Of a stretch of 64,000 nucleotides of DNA, positions 55,556-64,000 are shown piece after piece. Under the pieces are notes generated by a model that was not told where the DNA came from, ran no database searches, and saw only the letters and a program-made list of their open reading frames with translations. Both the position numbers and the translations under genes were made by a program. Origin of the DNA: Heligmosomoides polygyrus polygyrus (lineage: Eukaryota; Nematoda; Chromadorea; Rhabditida; Heligmosomidae); NCBI GenBank assembly GCA_947396885.1, contig OX377202.1, forward strand, positions 63,212,643 to 63,276,642, in the 5' to 3' direction. The stretch's first letter is position 1, and every line of letters starts with the position of its first letter.

Positions 55556-56262
55556 GAGCTTTACGGCTGCGGGACATTATGTACGAATGGTCGCCGCTGG
55601 CCCGGCGAATAGCACGGCGAAAGTCGCGACAAATGTGCGACTTCAACGTTCAGTGGTCCGCGGTACATGATGCATGGTTCAATGCATAGGAACAACTTTC
55701 CTTTCTGGAAAACTCTTCACCGTCATCTCGTCAGCGCTGCAGCTTATCGTTAGTAAGAACCGACCCGAAGACCACTAAACCTCGCATTTCCACTCTCACA
55801 ACACTGCTTTCTGGCTTAGACAGGGCATTGTTTGCCGAGCGATGCGCGACAATCCTTTCCAAGAAAGCAAAACGTATAGGACGGCAGAAAAAAAAGGGGG
55901 GACGGAGGGATCAGGGAAGGGAACACCGGAATGGAAACAAAAGTAAATTAAATTTTGTTTGAAAAACGACCGAAATGGTGTGGAATGACTGATACCGCTT
56001 CTTCTCTACCTAAATAAAACCCTCACAATAGGTATCAATTCTCAACAAAGCATGCGTAATCGAGTAAAACGTACCTACCTAACATCAGTAAATCATCTTC
56101 TACAATAATAAGAACGTGGGTGCAAGTTTAGAGCGGGAGGTCCACCCTCTTTTTGCTCTGTCAACATCCGGAGAATTTTCTTGAAATCTTCTTAATGAAA
56201 ACGTTAAGCACGATTACAGAAGTATTGTTACGGTAGAAATTCACTTATTCTTAGAGTTGTTA

Positions 56263-56396
56263 GGCTCCGTTTATACTTCGTCGCGGCGCGATGTGACGCC
56301 ATGTATTGTGGCCATATTGATTGTGCGACGCGATCGATCAATTTGGCCTCATTGCGTGGCCATCGCGTCGCGCCGCGACGAAGTATAAACGGGGCC
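56263..56396. mobile_element. Harbinger-type MITE with TTA duplication
   Basis: 134 bp flanked by TTA (56260-56262, 56397-56399). The ends GGCTCCGTTTATACTTCGTC and GACGAAGTATAAACGGGGCC are inverted over about 30 bp including a CGGCGCGA block. Confidence 0.75.
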
Positions 56397-56399
56397 TTA

Positions 56400-59300
56400 C
56401 GCTTAAGAAAAGCTGCCAGTTTAGAAGGAGATACAGGGTGGGCTCCTATCTAGACTTGCATCAGAACTTGCACGTCATGTGTTAGGAAGTGTATGCGAAA
56501 TCATTTAACTGCAATAGTGTGTCACTTTTTCAGCTTTTCCTGAAGAAGCATCGTCTAAAAAGATTGAGCGTTAGGATGTTGTTTAGTTTGGTGTCTCGAA
56601 CTCAATTTCTGAACCAGAGCATGTCTTGCCAGGGCATCTGCAACAGCGGAAGGGTTATCATCAACTCAAACCAAGTCTGCATCAGGTAATGAAAGACAAC
56701 TCGCAGGACCGCGGCGGAGCTCGTCGCGCACGCTACATTCGCCGTCGAGGGCGCGGCGACCATCCGTACATAATGATCGCCCCTCGAGCATTACGGTGAC
56801 CCTAAAAGACACATGGCGAAGTGACAAATAAAGGACTAGGAACGGGTCGGCCAGTCGCTCAGGGCGCGCCTGCATTCCATGTCCGTTTGCTATCTGGGAT
56901 GCACTCTGAATGCACACCCGCTCTGACCAGGAAACAGTGACCGCAGAAACACTTTGGCTATTCCCGAAATGGGCGTCCTTGAGCGCTCTACAAATCATGT
57001 CGCATACGGAAAAGGCACTTGTCTATCCTTAAATACCTGAAAGCAGCTGGGCCAGTGAGAGTGGTCAACAGTTATTTCATGGATACCTGTGAGCGCAGTA
57101 AATTCAAAGATAGCCGGACAAGCGATTCCGGTGGAATTACACCTCATGGCTTTTGCTGAAAATTGAAATATGTGACCACCAAACTCCAAAAGATACAGCG
57201 CCATCGCTGCGGTTGTCTGTAACTGGACCTGCGAAAAATAAAAGCATTCTTTTTCATCTGTTCACTCCCCAATACTGCCTCAACAATTGAAATATCGCAG
57301 GGCCGATTGCCACTGGCGTCGCCTCTATTCTCTGCGCTAGCCGGCAGTCTTTCTGCTCGAGTTTAGTACAGAGCGACGGAAGAACAAGGAGGGAAGACTG
57401 CGAATGGTGTACGCGACTACGGGTGCACTTCCAGGGTGCGAGAGAGGCGATTCGGGTACGATTTATATCTGACCGTTTCTTAGCACGTCATTTGCATAAT
57501 TGCTGACGATCAGACAACGATAGTGGTATGAGGGGCTTGAGTGATGGGAAGGTTGAGAGGAGGGAGGATGGAAGGGAGAGCAGGGATGATGAAGCGCAAG
57601 GTCACCAAAGGGAGTTCGAGCTTAGCAAAGAATTCCCTACTCGAGATAAGGAAACAGTGAACATTATCCCACTTCCGAACATGTTGAATTTCAAGGAGAA
57701 ATCCCGACCTCACGGATCATATCGCATTGACAGAACTCCGATGGGTGGTCGGAATTTCAAGCCTGGAGGCCTCTGCTATAGGAAGCGGAACGCTCAGAGC
57801 ACTAATGCTGGAATGCTCCCCTAGCGCGGCATTGCAGCTGCATGATGATGTAGAAAAGTCTGCTAAAGGACAGGTGAAACAGTGAATGAGATCGATGACC
57901 TCGGGCCGGATTCATCAACGGCTTACAGCAATTTAACAGAGAAAACACAGCCGAAAATCCTGGTGCGCGTATTTTTCCATTTTGTTCGCAAATTGGAGGG
58001 AACAAGGAGAATGGCTCAATTAAGGACACTAGGCGCCGTAGTGTGCACTCGCATAACAGCCCAGGCCTGATGCGGAGCTGGCAGAGCGTATTTCTCTCTA
58101 TGCTCTGGAGGGTTCATATAATTGTTCAAACCGGCCTGCGAACAACCCATGTCACAGCTCATGGGGAACGACGGTACACGTTTTTCGAGGTAGCGCTGCG
58201 GCGTCCGTGGGAGCCGACCAGGATCAAGCGTGGTGTCCGATTTCGCCGAAATTTTGGGCCTTCCCCCAACTGGTTAACACTTGCTACGGCCGTCACCCAT
58301 CTCGTCTTGAACACAGTTGCATTCCTTTTGACTTAATTCTTAGCCTTTTGGGCGACACTTGTATCTTTTGTGCTCCAGGTGCGACCTCAACATTGTGGAG
58401 GTTCGCACACAGCTTTGTTTGCTGAAGGAGGCCTTTTGTGAACATGGAATTGAATCCCAGAAAGTTTTAACTGCCGACTATTCTCGATTTAAGGGATAGA
58501 GATTTTCTAAAGCCAGTCCTTTAATTAATCAGGACCGCTTAAATTTTTGCCGATTATAGCGGAATGCAAGGGCACGACATGTTTTCCACTAGAACGAGCG
58601 ACATCCTCTTCTGGAACTGTACCCTATGAGATTTTGAGGTTAATGATAATGACAATTTGAGTGATTTTTAAGATTTACAGGATTTCTTTACAGTGTGCCA
58701 AAACTTCTTGAAGCACTCTCCGAACAGATCATGAAGTCGTAAAGGAAAGTTTGACTTGTCACGAAAATGAATTTTTCCTTCTGAACGAGACAGCGGTAGA
58801 AGATGGAATTGTACCTCGTAAAATTCCGAGTTCTGGTCATTCTCCGTTTACGTCAAACGTTTCTGAAGCGATTCTCAGTATGATTAGGGGGTTCGATTTT
58901 GCATTCCTTACCGGAAAGGGATCAATACAAAAATCGAATACCCAAACCATATCGAAGGTCACGGCAGAAAAGCATTTTTACTGTCTAATGCACTGGCCTT
59001 CCAATTTTTCGGGGTACAATTTCGTCTCCTAATGATGCCTTCTTCAGGTAGAAAAATTATTTTCGCGACAATACTGCCGATTGAAAATGTCAGAGGAGGC
59101 AGCATATATAGGGCCATGACTCGGATTTCTGAAAAACTAGTAGCGCATTGAGAAATCGCGCAATTTTCAGGAAAGTTGCCTTCTTTCAATATGAGTATAC
59201 TTCTTTTGCCGTATAGACGGCGATTTTTCGATATGATTTGAATTCTGGCGGTTCTATCTCCATATGCAATTTTATGGAACGTTGCTTCTCGTTCTCATTC

Positions 59301-59587
59301 TGATTAAATTTGCTCAATTTCCCCGGAAACAGAAAAGGCATAAATTGTCCAAAATTGTAAGGAAACAAAAAGGGGAGTATTCCCATTTTCGCCCCGACAG
59401 CTGATAAACTGCGTGAAGCTCGGTTGCAGTGGAACGGCTACGTTTTGCTTGGGAAGGAAGACACAGAAAGCAGACTCTACTACCAAACGGGTCAAACGCT
59501 GAAGAAGAAATAGTAGAAAAAGGAGGAAGAGGAAGGTAGGAAAGTACAATTAGAAGGACTGAGCTAAGACGCGGATGTTACGTGCGG
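56400..59587. other. Intergenic stretch, no confident gene
   Basis: Minus frames around 56.7-57.2 kb (for example AKAMRCNSTGIACPAIFEFT ending at a GTATCC donor) and a plus frame at 57528-57824 are unrecognised. Nothing resembling an Ig or FN3 exon. Confidence 0.35.
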
Positions 59588-59685
59588 TCAAACAGCGCTG
59601 GTGTTGCAAGGTGAACATCGCTGCCCGGAAAGCAGAAGATGCGGGTTCGAGTTCCGCCTGGCGCAAGAGTTTTGATCGCAACAAA
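59588..59685 (+). repeat. tRNA-derived SINE-like copy
   Basis: GCGGGTTCGAGTTCCGC forms a perfect tRNA T-arm (a pol III B box). A CTGC/GCAG stem lies upstream as a degenerate anticodon arm, but acceptor and D arms are poor, so it is not a functional tRNA. AGTTTTGATCGCAAC follows, as in the copy at 49873-49955. Confidence 0.45.
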
Positions 59686-59995
59686 ACATCCTGTAACAAC
59701 ATATAGCCTCTCTACCAGCCGCTGTAGGCTTAAGCAAATGTGTTAGAACATTGAGCTAAGAACATTTTACGGTTCTCAATTTCACTTCGGAACCAAAAGG
59801 ATGTAGGAATCGGACTATCGAATAAGCACAGCTGGGCATACATTATAACTGTAGAAGCACATCTAGACTTGCTGAGGCAAGAGTACAGCTACCTGTCATG
59901 GAAAGATACAGTTGCCGCTCTGGACCTGCACCCACGAACGCATAAGGCGCACATTACTTTACAAATCTTGGTATAAGTCCAGAGAGATGGAGGGC

Positions 59996-60017
59996 GGGGG
60001 GGGGGGGGGGGGGGGGG
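59996..60017 (+). repeat. 22-base G tract
   Basis: An uninterrupted run of 22 G followed by GGAGG-type purine sequence. It could form a G-quadruplex; the length may be affected by sequencing error. Confidence 0.85.
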
Positions 60018-60184
60018 AGGCGGAGGAGGAGGGGAATCCTTCTAATATAATAAGCCGCTTAAGGGGGCGGGCTGTCTGTCTGTACGGGGCGGAGCGTCTG
60101 TCCAGGGGGGGAGCGTCTGTCCAGGGGGGGATCAGTGAGCCTGCCGGTGTTGAATGTGAGGGGGAAGTGTGTGGGTTGTAGATG

Positions 60185-60765
60185 TGCAAGGTGCCTGGCG
60201 ACTCAGTAGACGTGCCGAACACGTTGCCCAACGTGCCTGGCGAGTCAGTAGACGTGCCGAACACGCTGCCAAACGTGCCTGGAGATGCGGTGCTGGAGTC
60301 CTGTAAGGGGGAATCGTGGGGGGAGGGGGGTTGCAGTTGTGCAACGTGCCTGGCGACTCAGTAGACGTGCCGAACACGTTGCCCAACGTGCCTGGCGAGT
60401 CAGTAGACGTGCCGAACACGCTGCCAAACGTGCCTGGAGATGCGGTGCTGGAGTCCTGTAAGGGGGAATCGTCGGAGGAGGGGGGTTGCAGTTGTGCAAC
60501 GTGCCTGGCGACTCAGTAGACGTGCCGAACACGTTGCCCAACGTGCCTGGCGAGTCAGTAGACGTGCCGAACACGCTGCCAAACGTGCCTGGAGATGCGG
60601 TGCTGGAGTCCTGTAAGGGGGAATCGTCGGAGGAGGGGGGTTGCAGTTGTGCAACGTGCCTGGCGACTCAGTAGACGTGCCGAACACGTTGCCCAACGTG
60701 CCTGGCGAGTCAGTAGACGTGCCGAACACGCTGCCAAACGTGCCTGGAGATGCGGTGTTGGAGTA
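60185..60765 (+). repeat. 155-bp minisatellite, about 3.7 copies
   Basis: Unit starts at 60191, 60346, 60501 and 60656, the last truncated. Each unit contains two 51-bp subrepeats built on CGTGCCTGGCGACTCAGTAG and ACGTGCCGAACACGTTGCC, then a shorter third one. Open frames on both strands are by-products of the repeat. Confidence 0.95.
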
Positions 60766-60795
60766 GAGAGAGGGGGGGTGTAGGGGGGGGGGGGG

Positions 60796-62305
60796 TGTAT
60801 TTCGTTCAAGCGGTCCGAAACTTTAGCCTTGGGGGTAATCGAGGTCGCTGAACACGAATCTGAAGTTGATCAATCGATATCGATCGATAATATCGATTTT
60901 CGTGTATTTCGTCCAAGCGGTCCGAAACTTTAGCCTTGGGGGTAATCGAGGTCGCTGAACACGAATCTGAAGTTGATCAATCGATATCGATCGATAATAT
61001 CGATTTTTCGTGTATTTCGTTAAAGCGGTCCGAAACTTTAGCCTTGGGGGTAATCGAGGTCGCTGAACACGAATCTGAAGTTGATCAATCGATATCGATC
61101 GATAATATCGATTTTTCGTGTATTTCGTTAAAGCGGTCCGAAACTTTAGCCTTGGGGGTAATCGAGGTCGCTGAACACGAATCTGAAGTTGATCAATCGA
61201 TATCGATCGATAATATCGATTTTTCGTGTATTTCGTCCAAGCGGTCCGAAACTTTAGCCTTGGGGGTAATCGAGGTCGCTGAACACGAATCTGAAGTTGA
61301 TCAATCGATATCGATCGATAATATCGATTTTTCGTGTATTTCGTTCAAGCGGTCCGAAACTTTAGCCTTGGGGTAATCGAGGTCGCTGAACACGAATCTA
61401 AAGTTGATCAATCGATATCGATCGATAATATCGATTTTTCGTGTATTTCGTTCAAGCGGTCCGAAACTTTAGCCTTGGGGGTAATCGAGGTCGCTGAACA
61501 CGAATCTGAAGTTGATCAATCGATATCGATCGATAATATCGATTTTTCGTGTATTTCGTTAAAGCGGTCCGAAACTTTAGCCTTGGGGGTAATCGAGGTC
61601 GCTGAACACGAATCTGAAGTTGATCAATCGATATCGATCGATAATATCGATTTTTCGTGTATTTCGTTCAAGCGGTCCGAAACTTTAGCCTTGGGGGTAA
61701 TCGAGGTCGCTGAACACGAATCTGAAGTTGATCAATCGATATCGATCGATAATATCGATTTTTCGTGTATTTCGTCCAAGCGGTCCGAAACTTTAGCCTT
61801 GGGGGTAATCGAGGTCGCTGAACACGAATCTGAAGTTGATCAATCGATATCGATCGATAATATCGATTTTTCGTGTATTTCGTTAAAGCGGTCCGAAACT
61901 TTAGCCTTGGGGGTAATCGAGGTCGCTGAACACGAATCTGAAGTTGATCAATCGATATCGATCGATAATATCGATTTTTCGTGTATTTCGTTAAAGCGGT
62001 CCGAAACTTTAGCCTTGGGGGTAATCGAGGTCGCTGAACACGAATCTGAAGTTGATCAATCGATATCGATCGATAATATCGATTTTTCGTGTATTTCGTC
62101 CAAGCGGTCCGAAACTTTAGCCTTGGGGGTAATCGAGGTCGCTGAACACGAATCTGAAGTTGATCAATCGATATCGATCGATAATATCGATTTTTCGTGT
62201 ATTTCGTTCAAGCGGTCCGAAACTTTAGCCTTGGGGGTAATCGAGGTCGCTGAACACGAATCTGAAGTTGATCAATCGATATCGGTCGATATTATCGATC
62301 AATAT
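60796..62305 (+). repeat. 108-bp satellite array, 14 copies
   Basis: Unit starts (TTGGGGGTAATCGAGG block) at 60831, 60938, 61046, 61154, 61262, 61370, 61477, 61585, 61693, 61801, 61909, 62017, 62125 and 62233. Two intervals are 107 bp (one T missing in the first unit, one G missing near 61370); the rest are 108. Each unit holds GCTGAACACGAATCTGAAG and the nested TTGATCAATCGATATCGATC and GATAATATCGAT sequences. A plus frame of 36 codons per unit is open across most of the array, giving 146- and 342-codon frames, which I regard as fortuitous. Copies are nearly identical, so the array is recent or homogenised. Confidence 0.97.
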
Positions 62306-63440
62306 CGATTGATCAACGTGTTTGGGGATTCAGGTAGACGTACCGAAGACGTCATCCGCTAAGCGGGATCATTGAGGGAGTAACCAGTACCAGTAATGGA
62401 AGACCGTATCACTAAGGGTAGAACAGTAATGAGGGACCAATAGATCGCCCTATCATACTATATACTGTACGTGCTGCGAGCCTTTTGTACTCCTAAGTAG
62501 GGAAGAAAGCTATACAAGTAGAGCAGCAAGCTTGATGTGATTGTCCTTAGCTTAGTGATACTGCAACATCGCGCGAAGCGCGCAAGTGCGAGGCACGCCG
62601 ATAGGCGTGACGGAGCACTTGTGTAGTATAACCCGTACCTCTCCCAGATCTGGAACCTTTACCCTATCGAAACTCCGCTCATATGACCTGCTACAGTAAT
62701 GTATTGGTGTACTGTTTAACGCCTTTATTTTGGACTTTTCGGTTAATTTGACTTTCACCCTAGAGCGCCAGAGACTGAGCGAATAGTAAAAGCTGAAGTT
62801 CCGGTTGAACACAACGGAAAACCCAACGGGTTAGATAGGACCGTAATTCTAGATTACCTTTACTTATTCGAAAAGTGAACAAACTTTTTTTGGGAGAACG
62901 CTCTACGCACGTGGAACACTGATGGATACGTTGGCAATCCTAAAGGTGGCAGCATTTTTGACGCTTTCCCGGACTACGTGTTGATAAATCTGACATTTCA
63001 GAAAAGATAACCAAGCGGAGAAAAAGCCTCGGTCTTCACACACTGGCAAGGAGAGCAGAAGCACCATCGGTTCCGTGCAAGGAGGGCCAGTGCGTTTGTC
63101 GATTGAGCGAGGCCTTCCCACGGGATTAGTTACAAGGACGAATTAGGTGACCGGGAAAACGTATGTTCCGTCCTTTGAGTGTCATGGAATGGCAAACACG
63201 TCCGCTCCAATGTGGTGCACATGATTGGCCTCGAAAACGAGAACTGGCAGTCAGCGGAGGGCGGCAGGCAGGCCTGCCTGCTGGCAGGTGATTAAAAGTC
63301 GCAGCACTAATGACTACTCGGTGAGAGACGTGTCGCTGCCGGCGGCGGCGCCATTCGCAAGAATGGACGGACGAGGGCCCCGTCGAAGCTCGGTCCACTT
63401 CCACCCTCACTGGCGCTCCCTTGCGGCGGTTACCTCCCTC
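62306..63440. other. Non-coding stretch after the satellite
   Basis: Starts with a fragment at 62317-62351 related to the 155-bp minisatellite. A GCGCGAAGCGCGC-like small palindrome is near 62572. No gene recognised. Confidence 0.4.
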
Positions 63441-63548
63441 CCAGTGCGTAATTAATTTACGAGGAATCGATGCGAGTGACCATGAGCACACAGACTGACC
63501 GCGTTCCACAAGAGGTCGGCGCCCATCGCCGACGGCCGGGCATCTTCA

Positions 63549-63821
63549 GCAGACACGGGTGGAGAGACAGGTCCCGTAGGCTCCTGAGCGGAGCTGATCA
63601 GCCCGGAGGGCCGGCAAGGGAGCTGGAACGGTAGAGAGTACAGAATGGGATGAACAGGAAATCGATAACAGCGGCATGGTGGTCGGTCGGGTGGGCAGCG
63701 GCCCGACGGAGGTGTGGCCTCGGCCACCCATCGGGTAGAGGTCATCACCGCCGTACTGTATCCCCTTGGACGAACGAAAGCCATGCTCGCTCGACGCTGC
63801 TGCGATCTCCGGCTCGGCCAT
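63549..63821 (-). CDS. Unrecognised GC-rich ORF (possible exon)
   Basis: A 91-codon frame starting with ATG at 63821: MAEPEIAAASSEHGFRSSKG, then IQYGGDDLYPMGGRGHTSVG and a Pro/Ser/Thr-rich remainder. An overlapping minus frame also stays open over 127 codons. The block 63130-63850 is GC-richer than its surroundings, like the region around the ptp-3 start. No clear splice donor or homology is visible. It may be a first exon of a neighbouring gene or of a longer ptp-3 transcript, or a compositional artefact. Confidence 0.22.
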
Positions 63822-64000
63822 TCAAAACACCGCAAGTGCGCTCCCTGGGCGAAGAGTTAGTTACTGGCGACTTCTGCTCGATAATTCCACGCTCCGAAAA
63901 TCCGTCAGCAGCCTGTATCAACAACGACTGGCATCTACGCCAGCTGTCTGCACACAGTTCACAGACATTACTTTGCAGCCGGCTGACGCCGAGATGCCCA

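Noticed and set aside
56666..57204. Ig-domain exons of a long ptp-3 isoform
   Set aside because: The frames contain Cys and Trp, but without Ig spacing or good splice pairs; part of the stretch shares sequence with 55560-55640 and looks repetitive.
59588..59660. Functional tRNA gene
   Set aside because: The T-arm is perfect, but the acceptor and D arms do not pair properly and the anticodon loop lacks the usual T before the anticodon.
59959..60809. Overlapping Pro/Ser/Arg-rich ORFs on both strands
   Set aside because: All lie inside the G-rich tract and the 155-bp minisatellite and repeat with its period.

Overview
The window is eukaryotic: there are no bacterial-style operons, the real coding sequence lies in 50-220 bp exons with GT..AG introns, and mobile-element debris fills the introns. 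A strongylid (hookworm-like) nematode is my best guess. The reasons are a LAR-type receptor phosphatase of nematode style, several decayed mariner elements, and dispersed repeats of a kind I associate with hookworm genomes. This assignment is inference, not proof.

One gene dominates. It is a LAR/PTP-3-type receptor protein tyrosine phosphatase on the minus strand, running from a signal-peptide exon at 52780-52864 down to 1255, where it leaves the window inside its second phosphatase domain. I assembled 32 coding exons. Every junction is phase-compatible, the total is 4152 nt (1384 codons), and there is no internal stop. In protein order: signal peptide; five fibronectin type III (FN3) domains; a membrane-proximal FN3-like region with a furin-type RSRR site; one transmembrane helix; a juxtamembrane segment; an apparently active D1 phosphatase domain ([13 protein letters not shown]); and the first part of a D2 domain carrying WPE in place of WPD. 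There are no Ig domains, so this resembles the short isoform of PTP-3/LAR. A second signal-peptide exon at 18987-19185 has the right phase to start a still shorter isoform at the fourth FN3 domain.

The introns (up to 13.6 kb) hold transposons and repeats: a 919-bp deleted mariner with TA target duplications; two decayed full-length mariners, each carrying a nested MITE; a Tc1-like pseudogene; piggyBac-like MITEs with TTAA duplications; inverted-repeat elements carrying pol III box-like sequences; and a non-LTR reverse transcriptase remnant. Upstream of the gene (53-64 kb) are further MITEs, a SINE-like copy, a 22-G tract, a 155-bp minisatellite and a 14-copy 108-bp satellite. The satellite shares a conserved core, close to GCTGAACACGAATCTGA, with several of the intronic elements; this is the most unexpected pattern in the window.

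I see no bacterial, viral, CRISPR or rRNA content. Several short ORFs with plausible splice sites (22.0-22.3 kb, 63.5-63.8 kb, 28.3 kb) remain unrecognised.
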